A stretch of 64,000 nt of DNA, taken from NCBI GenBank assembly GCA_001723765.1, contig MAYW01000002.1, positions 1 to 64,000 of the forward strand, read 5' to 3'. Below the pieces are notes generated by a model, which was given only the letters and a program-made list of their open reading frames with translations, did no database searches and was not told the origin of the DNA. This document shows, piece after piece, positions 35,855 through 44,723 of this stretch. The position numbers and the translations under genes are program-made. Source of the stretch: Candidatus Scalindua rubra. GTDB lineage: Bacteria > Planctomycetota > Brocadiia > Brocadiales > Scalinduaceae. How positions within the stretch are numbered: position 1 is the first letter of the stretch; each line of letters begins with the position of its first letter.

Positions 35855-37729
35855 CCCAACTTTCGCTATTCGTCCCTAATTTAAAAAATTTTTAAGTATG
35901 CAAAGATGTAAGTGTTTGTAAATAAAGGGTTCAATTTTTTAAAAAGTCCCAAAATACGCCAAAATCCCCTGTAGTGTAGACCTACCCCCTTTTTTTCTTA
36001 ATTCCTTTTTGCGATAATACCTCCATCATGTTTCTAAGATGCAACGAACGATTTAAAAATGGCAAGAATCATAGGTACTGGAACATAGTCGAAAACAAGC
36101 GGACAAGTGGAGGCCGTATTGTCCAACGTCAAGTCCTCTATCTTGGTGAAATAAATGATAACCAGCAAGAGGCGTGGCGTAAGACTATCGAGATATTTGA
36201 AGAAGGACATAAACAACCAAAGCAAATGCTCCTTTTCCCTGAAGATGCGTCCAGTTACAAAAGAGCACATAATGCAATACATGTAAGACTAAATGAGCTA
36301 CAAATAAAAAAGCCTCGTCAATGGGGAGCTTGCTGGTTATTTTGTGAGCTATGGAGTCTCTTAGAGCCAGATAGATTTTGGATAGACAAACTATTGCCAG
36401 GCAGAAAAGGAACACGTTGGCTAAATGTTTTTAAAACACTTACAGCCTATCGATTAATAGATCCGGGAAGCGAGTGGCGTTTACATAGATTATGGTATGA
36501 ACAAAGCGCCATGGGAGATTTATTAGGTGAAGACTATGGTTTAGTCCAAAAGGACAAATTATATCGTTGTCTTGACAAACTCCTTGAGCATAAAGAATAT
36601 CTTTTTTCATTTCTCCGAGAGAGATGGCAAAACATGTTCAATGTTAAATTTGATATTTTACTTTATGACCTAACCAGTACCTATTTTGAATGTGATCCAC
36701 CTGGTGCAGGAATACGGAAGTTTGGATACGGAAGAAACAATAAAGAAAATGAAAGGTTCTGAATATCCGATAAAATATCTCATAGGCACACCCAAAGGCA
36801 GATTGACAAAACTTGAAAAGAAGTTTTTAGATAAACCATGGGAAGAAGTTCGCGACAAAGTTAAAGTGAAGCTACTTAAGGAAGCCTGCCCAAGCCTGGT
36901 CAAGGCCAGGGATGGAGAACTTTATGTTTTGGTAGAGAGTGCAGACCGTGTAAACAAAGAGCGGTCTATGCGTAGGCACAAGTTGAAAAGACTATGGGCA
37001 CGGTTAAAACAGTTGCAGGCCCAGAGCAATACAAGAGATCAATTACTATTAAAGATTGGGGCCGCCAAAAAAGAAGCTGGTAGGGTGTACCCACTGGTAA
37101 AGATCAATTTGCCTGACGCAAAAGGAATAGTTAACAAGGAGACGTTTACCTTCAGTTTGAATAAAGATAAATTTTGCAAAGTGATGAAAAAGGAAGGAAA
37201 GTATTTGCTTCGATCGAATTTGACGGCTACAGATCCTGGATTACTCTGGAAGCAGTATATGTTATTGGGAGAAATAGAACAGGCTTTTAAAGAGATTAAA
37301 GGAGACTTATTGATACGACCTATTCATCATCAAAAAGACATAAGGATAGAGGCACATATTTTTGTCGCATTCCAGGCCTATTGTCTAAACGTTACGCTTA
37401 AACAGAGGTTAAAATTATTAGCGCCAGGACTAACACCAAGGGCTGTAATAGAAAAGTTCAAGAAGATACAAATGCTTGATGTGCATCTTCCGACAACGGA
37501 TGGAAAGCAACTCGTATTGACTCGTTATACACAACCTGAAAGGGAGCATAAGATGTTACTAAACCAGATGAAATTGAATTTGCCAAAGCAACCACCACCG
37601 AAAATCACATCTAATGGGGAGACTATCGTGAAGTAGTGAAATAGCAATTTGTAGTGTAGACTTTTAAGGTGTTTTCATTGATTTATAAGGACTTAGCTCG
37701 CCAAAACACCTCGAATAGCGAAAGTCGGG
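35855..37729 (+). mobile_element. Broken IS element, IS1634-like
   Basis: Terminal inverted repeats CCCAACTTTCGCTATTCG (35855-35872) and CGAATAGCGAAAGTCGGG (37712-37729) match at 17 of 18 positions and enclose a damaged transposase. The sequence TGTAGTGTAGAC appears near both ends (35972-35983 and 37655-37666). The outer flanks TGCCTAT and ATAGGCA are also inverted, so the true ends may be slightly further out. The element is unlikely to move by itself because the transposase is interrupted. Confidence 0.7.
36028..37636 (+). pseudogene. IS1634-family transposase, frameshifted and internally deleted
   Basis: The first frame (36028-36762) gives the DNA-binding N-terminus and the first catalytic region LLYDLTSTYFE, whose Asp belongs to the DDE triad, up to FGYGRNNKENERF. 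The second frame (36686-37636) gives MKGSEYPIKYLIGTPKGRL and onward to the C-terminal catalytic area GEIEQAFKEIKGDL. About 100 or more residues normally found between these segments, holding the second Asp region, are missing, and the frame changes at the joint near 36740. The protein would not be functional. Confidence 0.75.
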
Positions 37730-37883
37730 CTAGCATAGGCATGAAGCTAACTGGCAATTAGCCGTGTTTTTCAACATTTTTTCTATTTCCCATTCTATAG
37801 TCTTTTTGCTATCATGCCGCTCACAGGCGGCGGTAGCTTATGCCTGAGTTAAAACTCTTAAATTTATTAACGCTTGACAACAC

Positions 37884-37982
37884 AGCATACGAATTAATGA
37901 TCAATGGCGTATATGTTTTATCTGGAGGAATGGTAACGCTTTTGAAGTAGAGATAGTTGATTACCATAAGGAGAAAAAATGA
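37884..37982 (+). pseudogene. HigB toxin, C-terminal remnant
   Basis: The frame ending TGA at 37980-37982 reads SIRINDQWRICFIW, then RNGNAFEVEIVDYHKEKK, the C-terminal third of a HigB/RelE-fold mRNA interferase. Codons before it contain a stop, and the N-terminal two thirds cannot be found in one frame. The TGA overlaps the higA start (ATGA), the usual HigBA arrangement. Confidence 0.65.
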
Positions 37983-38278
37983 GTAAACGCGATTTTGAAC
38001 CAATTCATCCTGGAGAAATTCTTTTATAAGAATTTCTTAAGCCTATGGGCATTTCCCAATATCGATTGGCTAAGGACATTAGTGTGTCCCAACACCGAAT
38101 CAGTGAGATTGTACGGGGGAAACGTACCATTTCTGCCGACACAGCACTTCGTCTTGGCCGATTTTTTGGAATGGAGGCTCAATTCTGGCTGAACCTTCAA
38201 GCTCGCTACGATTTAATCTAGACAGTAACCACTTTGCAAACACGGCTCGAGAAAGAAGTTCGTCCACATGCAGCTTAA
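37979..38278 (+). pseudogene. HigA antitoxin with two in-frame stops
   Basis: Read through, the gene gives MSKRDFEPIHPGEILL, stop, EFLKPMGISQYRLAKDIS and a Cro/C1-type helix-turn-helix (QHRISEIVRGKRTISADTAL), then FWLNLQARYDLI, stop, and a normal tail to 38278. The stops are TAA at codon 17 and TAG near codon 81. It is therefore a decayed antitoxin of about 100 codons next to the higB remnant. An internal Met in the helix-turn-helix part could start a shorter protein, but no ribosome site supports it. Confidence 0.7.
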
Positions 38279-38449
38279 GGCTAAAATCGAGTTCTAACCA
38301 TTCACTGTACCAAACTTGCTACTTTGTTGTCGAACCTTGGCAGCATGTGGCTTTGTTTTAAATTGTTAAATTTTCTTAGTCAAATAACTTCATGCTTCGA
38401 TCAGCTCAAAATATTCGCTATCACTTAACGGGGTGCAGTATATATAATT

Positions 38450-39856
38450 GTGAAAAAAAACATTAACGTTGTATTTATTAGGATAAACAGCTTAGCAGAC
38501 GAGATAATTCCTCCTCTTCATTATGGGTATCTTGCCGCAAGCTTACCGGGATCATGCAAAATATCTTTGATTGATATGCTCAGGGATAATACAAATGAGC
38601 AACGCCTTTTAAAAGAAATTGAAAGTAAAAGATTCGACTTAATTTGCCTTAGCAGCTATTCTAAGGATATAGCCAATATCAAGAGTCTGTCTGGCAAACT
38701 AAAGGCAAATTCACCAGAGTCTATTATTGTACTTGGAGGTGTTCAGCCTAGTTTGATGCCGGAAGCTACCATGGAGTTTGTAGAACCTGGTGTAGATTTT
38801 TGTTTTACTGGTGACGGAGAACATAGTCTTGCCAGGTTTGTCGTAGATACCGAATGTAGGAATTTTTCTTATGATGTTCTAAAAAATATTCCAGGGCTTG
38901 TTTTTAGGTTAGACGGAGAAATAATAAAGAATCCATCTGAATTAATTGAAGACCTGGATTCTATTCCTTTTCCCAGATGGGATTTAATGCCTCCTGCTTC
39001 TTACCCCAAATCTCCACATGGCGCATTTTACAAATATTTTCCATACGCCCCTATCTATGCAACACGAGGCTGTCCTTTTCCATGTACTTTTTGTTCTGCC
39101 TCAAGATTGTCAGGTAAGAAAGTACGGTTTAGAAGCATAAGAAATATTTTGGAGGAAATTAAGTTACTGAAAGAAAAATATGGAGTTAGGGAAATTCATT
39201 TTGAAGATGATAATTTTTCTGTTAAAAGAAAGTATCTTGTTGAATTTTGTGAAACCTTGCTAAAAGAAGATCTTAACATAGCATGGTGTTTTCCAAACGG
39301 ACTAAGGCTGGAAATGCTTGATCTTAATGATTTTCGTTTAATGCATCGTGCAGGCTGCTATGCAGTAAATGTAGGTATTGAAAGCGGTAGCGATCGCATC
39401 TTAAAACGTATGAAAAAATGTATAACTACAGAAGAGATGAAAGAAAGTATTTCTAAAGTTAAAAGGGCTGGCATTGACATAGGGGGATTCTTTATAATAG
39501 GCTTCCCTGGAGAAACAAAAGAGGACATTTTACAAACAATAAAATATTCGAAGTCTCTTGAACTCGACAGAATAGGGGTTTCATACTTTCAACCATATCC
39601 TGGTACAAAAGAATATGATGATCTTGTGGAATGTGGTAAATTTAGTTATGACATGAGCTTAATGAAGCTATCCCTTCATACGATAAATTATATTAACGAT
39701 AATCTTACAAAACGACAACTTTATTGGTTGAGAAGAAAAGCCTTTATTGCTTTTTATTTTCGCTGGAAAATATTTGTGAAACTCTTGAAGGAAGTGAAAA
39801 ACCTCGAACATATGACGTTTATTTTGAAAAGAGCAATACATTGGTTAACAAGCTAA
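38450..39856 (+). CDS. B12-binding-domain radical SAM protein
   Basis: 468 residues with a GTG start. The N-terminal cobalamin-binding-type domain (about 5-145) includes VLGGVQPSLMPE and TGDGEHSL. The radical SAM core has CPFPCTFC after YATRG near residue 205, with IGFPGETKED later. It is the same architecture as 2561-4009 but only distantly similar. It is followed directly by a truncated second carbamoyltransferase copy, so radical SAM plus carbamoyltransferase may once have formed an operon decorating a sugar or natural product. No strong ribosome site is visible before the GTG. Confidence 0.8.
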   Translation: MKKNINVVFIRINSLADEIIPPLHYGYLAASLPGSCKISLIDMLRDNTNEQRLLKEIESKRFDLICLSSYSKDIANIKSLSGKLKANSPESIIVLGGVQPSLMPEATMEFVEPGVDFCFTGDGEHSLARFVVDTECRNFSYDVLKNIPGLVFRLDGEIIKNPSELIEDLDSIPFPRWDLMPPASYPKSPHGAFYKYFPYAPIYATRGCPFPCTFCSASRLSGKKVRFRSIRNILEEIKLLKEKYGVREIHFEDDNFSVKRKYLVEFCETLLKEDLNIAWCFPNGLRLEMLDLNDFRLMHRAGCYAVNVGIESGSDRILKRMKKCITTEEMKESISKVKRAGIDIGGFFIIGFPGETKEDILQTIKYSKSLELDRIGVSYFQPYPGTKEYDDLVECGKFSYDMSLMKLSLHTINYINDNLTKRQLYWLRRKAFIAFYFRWKIFVKLLKEVKNLEHMTFILKRAIHWLTS

Positions 39857-40138
39857 TTGCTCATGTTAAATTCTGGCGTTACTTGTTTTCCAAATATGTT
39901 TTCATCCGCGCATGTAAATAATACGGTTAGAGTGCAGATGGTCAGGAAAGAAATATTTCCGAGGTATTGGGAATTAATCAATGAATTCAAAAAGATGACG
40001 GGAGTACCGGCTGTTCTCAATACCAATTTCAACGTAGCAGGTCAGCCTATTGTTTGCTCACCCCGTGATGCGATAATGACTTTTTATGGTTGTGGTCTTG
40101 ATTATATGGCGATAGAAGATTATCTGGTGTGGAAGTAA
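39857..40138 (+). pseudogene. Truncated second carbamoyltransferase (C-terminal 90 codons)
   Basis: From about codon 18 (SSAHVNNTVRVQMVRKEIFP) to the end EDYMAIEDYLVWK it matches residues 440-524 of the 32643-34217 enzyme, and from 39948 the DNA is almost identical. The first 17 codons have no family match. It lacks all catalytic motifs of the N-terminal domain. The DNA repeat continues to 40237 past the stop. Confidence 0.75.
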
Positions 40139-40237
40139 TTAAATGATACTTGATACCCGATCCCGGATGCTTGATTCTTGATTTTCATAATAATCTACCA
40201 ACATCAAAACACGGAGAATTCAATATTAATCTTCCAT
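39948..40237 (+). repeat. Direct repeat B: copy of the carbamoyltransferase 3' end and flank
   Basis: Partner of 34027-34310. The last 21 bases of the gene (GATTATCTGGTGTGGAAGTG plus one base) occur again at 40905-40925, outside any carbamoyltransferase. Three copies of the same gene end therefore bracket two accessory segments, 34311-39947 and 40238-40904. Confidence 0.75.
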
Positions 40238-40263
40238 CTATCTGTTAGGCCACAAGAAACATA

Positions 40264-40291
40264 TTGACTTCCGCTTCATAATACGTACAAT
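40264..40291 (+). promoter_or_regulatory. Promoter and palindromic operator before brnTA
   Basis: TTGACT (40264-40269) and TACAAT (40286-40291) are separated by 16 bases and resemble a sigma-70 -35/-10 pair. The -10 box lies within GTACAATGTAC, a perfect palindrome around a central A, which would suit binding by the BrnA antitoxin that represses this operon in known systems. The toxin start follows at 40298, so the leader is very short. Confidence 0.45.
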
Positions 40292-40297
40292 GTACAT

Positions 40298-40593
40298 ATG
40301 AATGAGTTAAGATTCGAGTGGGATGGCAGGAAGTAAAAGGCCGATATTAAAAAGCACGGTGTTTCCTTCGATGAAGCGCGCACTGCTTTCTACGATGAAA
40401 ATGCCATCCAGTTCTTTGATCCCGATCATTCGGAGGATGAAAAACGCTTCATCTTACTCGGAATAAGTTTCAAACTACGAGTTCTTGTTGTCTGTCACTG
40501 TTTCCGAAAGAGTGAGACAGTAGTTCGCGTATTTTTTCAGCCAGGAAGGGGGACAAAGATGAAGAGCATGGGTATTGGAGGTATAGAAAATGA
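40298..40593 (+). pseudogene. BrnT toxin, inactivated by a stop and a frameshift
   Basis: The sequence reads MNELRFEWDGRK, stop (TAA at 40334-40336), then KADIKKHGVSFDEARTAFYD and LLGISFKLRVLVVCHCFR, the body of a BrnT RNase toxin. At a T6 run before CAGCCAGG the C-terminal signature moves to another frame as FSARKGDKDEEHGYWRYRK, with the expected TGA overlapping the brnA ATG by 4 bases. Two independent lesions make an active toxin very unlikely. Confidence 0.75.
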
Positions 40594-40808
40594 GAGACCA
40601 TTACGATTTTTCTAAAATGAAAGGGCGCAAAAACCCCTACATTAAATATCTGAAACAACCGGTGACTATGCGGCTGGATCGTGACACCATTGCCTATTTC
40701 AAGTCTATGTCAGATGAAACAGGTATTCCTTATCAGAGCCTGATCAATCTTTATCTTCGGGACTGCGCGGTTAATCATCGTAAACTTGAAATGAAGTGGG
40801 CTTCCTGA
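40590..40808 (+). CDS. brnA: BrnA antitoxin
   Basis: 72 residues: MRDHYDFSKMKGRKNPYIKY, then a ribbon-helix-helix region (PVTMRLDRDTIAYFKSMSDE, then TGIPYQSLINLYL). This is the BrnA layout, in which an N-terminal toxin-binding part precedes the DNA-binding RHH domain. It is intact although its toxin gene is broken. It would bind the palindrome upstream of brnT and repress the operon. Confidence 0.8.
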   Translation: MRDHYDFSKMKGRKNPYIKYLKQPVTMRLDRDTIAYFKSMSDETGIPYQSLINLYLRDCAVNHRKLEMKWAS

Positions 40809-40957
40809 TACGTCCGAATCTGCTGTACTTGACCTCTCAGGAGAGAAGAAGAGGGGGAAGGTCTGTTAATGAATTGTGTAAAACAACGAGGGAACCTATT
40901 AATGATTATCTGGTGTGGAAGTGAAAAATCAGTTTAAGATGGATTTTTAAATGGTTT

Positions 40958-42013
40958 TTATTTAAATGTCCCTCTCTTGCCTTTTTGTGGCTCGGGGTGA
41001 GGCATGGGTTTTTCTGTCTTACTTATCCTCTTTGGTCTCTCTTCCTGGCCTACTCTTTTAAAGGATGTCTGAACACCATATTCATGTGCAAGTAATTCTG
41101 ATAGTTTACCAAACTCATCTTCGCAGACCTCAAGGTTGATGCCCGAATCAGATTCTATTAAGTTATGTAGATGTAGCCTGAAGGTAACAGGCCCCTCATT
41201 AATTGTGTCAAAGGTCTGGAGCACAGGGCTGTTGTAATCACCATCTTTCTCGTATCCTGGTTCTGATACCTCCTCAAATCCCAATGATGCACAGACCTCC
41301 CTCAAACCCTTTAAGATGTATAAACGTCTCTGGTGCAGTTCTTCTCTATTGTAAGCCTCCTGAGCTAAACCTGTGAGTCTTTTGCTTAGATCAGAAAGTA
41401 TTCCTTCTGTCTCTTTAAAATTTTTAGCTACTTCTTCTGCATCTTTACCATTACGTAATGTCTCTTTGCATCGTATGAGTTTTCCCTGGAAGGTATTATA
41501 ATCCTGTGTAAATTGGCTGTATTCATCGTGCATCCATTTTTTAAGAAACTCTTCCTGATTTTTAACGTCATTCTGAAACTTCTGCATGTTAAACTCAATA
41601 TTAGATAAGGTCTTATCTGCAACATTAAGGTTGATAATATTTAAGTCAACTTCATCAATGGCATTACCTGTACTCTGGCTTTTGCCCTTAATCTGCAATA
41701 TTCGTCTCCGAGTTGCCTCAAGCCAATCAGAGTTGATATCTAGGATTGAGTCAGGAAGTTGAGTATCTTGCAACTCTCTCCCTCTCTTTTCAAGATTAAG
41801 GGTTTCTTTCTTCAAAAGTTCTTTATACTCTGCGAACCGTTTAGAAATAGCAGAGTCTTCTGTTTGGACCTCATCTATTCTTGATTTTATATTGTCAATC
41901 CTGCCGGTAAGTTCCTCTATTTTCTTTAAAGTTGTATCCCTTTCCCTTTTGGCTTTTAAGAGTAATTCTGCAATTCTATTTAGAGCTATACTGCTGCATT
42001 TTGATCCGCTCAT
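40958..42013 (-). CDS. Coiled-coil protein of the GTPase island
   Basis: 351 residues, family not recognised. Residues 10-235 are strongly predicted coiled coil (heptads in LLKAKRERDTTLKKIEELTG, then long Glu/Lys-rich helices). A small globular domain follows (about 240-320, around GFEEVSEPGYEKDG) and the C-terminal 30 residues are basic and Pro-rich (RPKRISKTEKP, then MPHPEPQKGKRG). No membrane segment or catalytic motif is seen. It is the last gene of the minus-strand island, about 900 bases downstream of the GAP1-N1 gene. In conflict-type NTPase systems such coiled-coil proteins may act as scaffolds or effectors; that role is inferred only from position. Confidence 0.65.
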   Translation of the reverse strand: MSGSKCSSIALNRIAELLLKAKRERDTTLKKIEELTGRIDNIKSRIDEVQTEDSAISKRFAEYKELLKKETLNLEKRGRELQDTQLPDSILDINSDWLEATRRRILQIKGKSQSTGNAIDEVDLNIINLNVADKTLSNIEFNMQKFQNDVKNQEEFLKKWMHDEYSQFTQDYNTFQGKLIRCKETLRNGKDAEEVAKNFKETEGILSDLSKRLTGLAQEAYNREELHQRRLYILKGLREVCASLGFEEVSEPGYEKDGDYNSPVLQTFDTINEGPVTFRLHLHNLIESDSGINLEVCEDEFGKLSELLAHEYGVQTSFKRVGQEERPKRISKTEKPMPHPEPQKGKRGTFK

Positions 42014-42169
42014 TTTTTCACTCCAGATAAAATTTTTACCACGGATTTTATATTTAGGACGCAGGTGAACGCAGATTCTTAGGATTTAGGTGATGAGTCT
42101 CTCTAGCCATTTTACGCAGGCTAAAGCCTGCGGCTACCGAACCTTATGTCAACTTATTTTTTACGTTCC

Positions 42170-42346
42170 CTATAAGAAGATGGAATATCCTTCTTTTGCC
42201 TCAAACGTTTTGTGTAGATTTTTGAGCCATGAATCTTCCTCAGACAGCCTTGTCCTTATTTCATGAAGACCTGCCATCATATCATCTACTTTACCCTCGC
42301 TGTCTGTTAAACTCCTTTGCAATCTCATCTCGTACTTCCACCTCAT
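42170..42346 (-). CDS. Possible small ORF, 58 codons
   Basis: Encodes MRWKYEMRLQRSLTDSEGKV, then DDMMAGLHEIRTRLSEEDSW and a short helical tail. The composition is helical and charged like that of the coiled-coil neighbour. No clear ribosome site precedes it. An overlapping frame upstream (starting ATGTCTTATTTC near 42372) reads FSKFYEVEVRDEIAKEFNRQ and then stops, so the region could instead be one small gene with a frameshift. Treated as tentative. Confidence 0.3.
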   Translation of the reverse strand: MRWKYEMRLQRSLTDSEGKVDDMMAGLHEIRTRLSEEDSWLKNLHKTFEAKEGYSIFL

Positions 42347-42405
42347 AGAATTTACTGAAATAAGACATCTCCTTCACCTTAAGACAAATCTTCTTATATT
42401 TTATC

Positions 42406-42588
42406 CTACTTCACTATTTTTTTATAACCATATTCTGTTTCTACATATCTATATCCACATTCCTCTACGAACTCTTTTGCCTCTTTTTGGATATTTTCTA
42501 TTAAAGAATGAGGATCACATCCACTTTTTTCCCACATTTCTCTTCTTATCTTATGAATCTCTTCTAACATAATGTCTTTCTTCATCAT
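42406..42588 (-). CDS. Small antitoxin-like protein
   Basis: 60 residues: MMKKDIMLEEIHKIRREMWE, then CDPHSLIENIQKEAKEFVEE and a short basic tail. The beginning ILEEIHKIRxE followed by a D-x-H helix is typical of small proteins encoded next to PIN-type toxins. No toxin gene follows; only the tentative 58-codon ORF is downstream. It sits between the MITE at 42625 and the coiled-coil gene. It may be an orphan antitoxin. Confidence 0.5.
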   Translation of the reverse strand: MMKKDIMLEEIHKIRREMWEKSGCDPHSLIENIQKEAKEFVEECGYRYVETEYGYKKIVK

Positions 42589-42624
42589 ATATTATTCTCT
42601 CTTTGTAATAGTTCAGTTACTTTT

Positions 42625-42741
42625 TTGACAGGATAACAGGATAGAGGCGTTCAGTTGAATTTCGTAGAAAGCTTAGATAATTTTTAAATCCTGTTTTTGA
42701 TTAACTGGATTTATATCGTGCTCATCCTGTTATCCTGTCAA
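42625..42741. repeat. MITE-like element, short copy
   Basis: Perfect 18-bp terminal inverted repeats TTGACAGGATAACAGGAT (42625-42642) and its complement (42724-42741). It matches the outer parts of the 26841-27179 element and gives the uninterrupted form of that repeat. A related end (ATCCTGTAATCCTGTC) is seen near 52695-52711. Confidence 0.7.
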
Positions 42742-42862
42742 ATATTTTCAATGTGTTGCAAGAAAACTTTGCTAAAAAAACAAGGTTTTACACGTTTGTA
42801 GTAAAGAGATCGCAGAGAAGAATATATCAACAGGAACTTAGCTCCGCACATTTATTAATGAA

Positions 42863-42932
42863 GTAGGGTGGGCATTGCCCACCGTTTCTTTTGCGGACAA
42901 ATATATGTTTTTGGTGGGCAATGCCACCCTAC
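42863..42932. repeat. GTAGGGTGGGCATTGCCCACC inverted-repeat element
   Basis: It starts GTAGGGTGGGCATTGCCCAC and ends GGTGGGCAATGCCACCCTAC, so the two ends pair over almost their whole length, and each end is itself palindromic. It lies immediately downstream of the GAP1-N1 stop and could fold into a strong hairpin in the transcript. A single arm of the same repeat occurs at 53402-53428, in the spacer between the ClpB-like and radical SAM genes. Confidence 0.6.
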
Positions 42933-42935
42933 CTT

Positions 42936-44723
42936 CTACCTCCTGAAACCCTTCGCTAATATCCTATCGAAAAATGATGGTTTTGATTCTAAGAGCTTTT
43001 CTAGTCTGTTCCTTATCTCCATGGTTGTTTCATTCTGAGGAAGTTTTTTCATAAATCCTAAGATTGTTTCTTTAAGCACCTTCTTTGATTTGCCTGACAC
43101 CTCAAACCTTTCTACTGAGGCTATCAACTTAAGGAAATAATCTTTTCTCTGCCATGCTTTCTCAAAGAGTATGTTAAGTGGCATCTTTATCTCATCTATT
43201 CTACCTGACCTAATAATTCCATTCAGGAGCGAATCTAACACGATCGTTTGATACCTTTCTGAAAGAATAAACACATCGCTTTCAATAATTCTTTTCAATA
43301 AAAGTGGGTCTTTGCTCAATTCGTATCTCACAAAGGTTCTTAGTAGTTCCGAATCTGCAAAACCTGGATGTGGAAGGTTATCTAGCACACCTGAGAAGTG
43401 TTTCGACAATCTCTTATCGGCCCTTATATAAGGGAGGAGATTGATTGTCTCCTCGAGTAATATATCCTCAAATTCTCTGGAGTAGTGTGCTGGTAATATA
43501 CTGACCGGCTCAATTAGAAGTGTTATATTTTGAGGATGACACCTTATCCTTTCAAGAAAGACCCTCCAAAGGTTGCAAGACTTGAATAACAGGGGATGAA
43601 ACTGCCTTTTATCTCCCTTTGTACATAGCCAGTCTACAAACACCTCAATTATCCTCCTATTATCTGTGTCAACGAGTCTCTCGATAACCCCGTAATCTGA
43701 AGAGAGGATGTTTACATCCTCAACTGTTATTTTGGCTGTTATCATTTCTAACAGTTCCACATCCTTTTTAGTTGTTATATAATTCAGGATGGTTTCTCTA
43801 TGGGAAGTATAGAGAAAGTCTTTGATTTCAGGCGAGACAGTCTTATATCCTACTTTAAATTTAGTATAATCACCCTTTTGTAGGCAATACTCCAGAGAAT
43901 ACATAGAGTTTATGTCTTTTGCCCTTCCTTCGGCTGCCATTTCTGCAATGAATGAGATGAGCTTTGAGGGCTCTTTTAGCTCAAAATTAGTGGTATACTG
44001 CCAGGTTTTAAGGTCTAGTTTTAAAGAGTATGAAATATTTTGTTGAAACTCAACCTCATCAGGAATTCCCATGATTGGAAAGCCAAGATTAGTTCCATAA
44101 GAATATGTATCAAAGGAGATTTTTTCTCTTAAGTTATATGGTAGAAGATTATACAGCCATTCAAGGAAATCCAGGTATTCTTTATCTGTACCTGTGAGTA
44201 ATAATGGGCGCTGTAGAGATTTGTGATTAAAGCAGAAATAAACCAGGTTAAGGATAAGGTCTCGTTGCAACGAGGGGATTCTGGATATACTAAGACTGTC
44301 ATTCTGAGTCCTTCGCATCTCATCAACAGGGAGTTCAATCACATTCAGGGGTTCTTCAGGGATTTTATCTCTAAATAGTTCCTTTCCTTCCAGCAATTTT
44401 ATTAGCCTTGCAGGATTTAGATTTAGCCACATAAAGTCTTCTTTATATATAATAAAATTATGAAATAGATAGTTTCCTGGTCTTCCAAGGCTATCCTTAC
44501 CGATGTATATAGCCCTTCCTATAACCAATCGGTATTCATCTAAGGGATAGAAGATATACTTCGTTGGTTTAGGCTGGTCGTCTTTGTAAAGAAGTGTCCC
44601 GGGAAGGATATATAAAGAATGGTTCTCCAATCTTATTCGTTCGTCCCGATTTATACCTGATGTGGCTGCAATAGTAGTAAATTCTGTCTTGCCACTTGTG
44701 TAAATATGTTGTTCCAATTTCAT
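42936..44723 (-). CDS. GAP1-N1 domain protein (GTPase-associated protein 1)
   Basis: 595 residues. The N-terminus matches the GAP1-N1 domain: LEQHIYTSGKTEFTTIAATS, then LDEYRLVIGRAIYIGKDSLG and RPGNYLFHNFII near residue 80-95. Residues from about 150 onward are mainly helical and probably the family's middle and C-terminal regions. Proteins of this kind are found beside dedicated GTPases and are thought to be their partners or effectors. Here the start overlaps the end of the GTPase gene by 4 bases (ATGA), which implies coupled synthesis. The actual activity is not established. Confidence 0.75.
   Translation of the reverse strand: MKLEQHIYTSGKTEFTTIAATSGINRDERIRLENHSLYILPGTLLYKDDQPKPTKYIFYPLDEYRLVIGRAIYIGKDSLGRPGNYLFHNFIIYKEDFMWLNLNPARLIKLLEGKELFRDKIPEEPLNVIELPVDEMRRTQNDSLSISRIPSLQRDLILNLVYFCFNHKSLQRPLLLTGTDKEYLDFLEWLYNLLPYNLREKISFDTYSYGTNLGFPIMGIPDEVEFQQNISYSLKLDLKTWQYTTNFELKEPSKLISFIAEMAAEGRAKDINSMYSLEYCLQKGDYTKFKVGYKTVSPEIKDFLYTSHRETILNYITTKKDVELLEMITAKITVEDVNILSSDYGVIERLVDTDNRRIIEVFVDWLCTKGDKRQFHPLLFKSCNLWRVFLERIRCHPQNITLLIEPVSILPAHYSREFEDILLEETINLLPYIRADKRLSKHFSGVLDNLPHPGFADSELLRTFVRYELSKDPLLLKRIIESDVFILSERYQTIVLDSLLNGIIRSGRIDEIKMPLNILFEKAWQRKDYFLKLIASVERFEVSGKSKKVLKETILGFMKKLPQNETTMEIRNRLEKLLESKPSFFDRILAKGFRR

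Noticed and set aside
34221-40141. Interpretation of the repeated carbamoyltransferase end as classical attL/attR of a phage or ICE
   Set aside because: The repeat is about 285 bases, far longer than usual att cores, and no integrase or conjugation gene lies between the copies.
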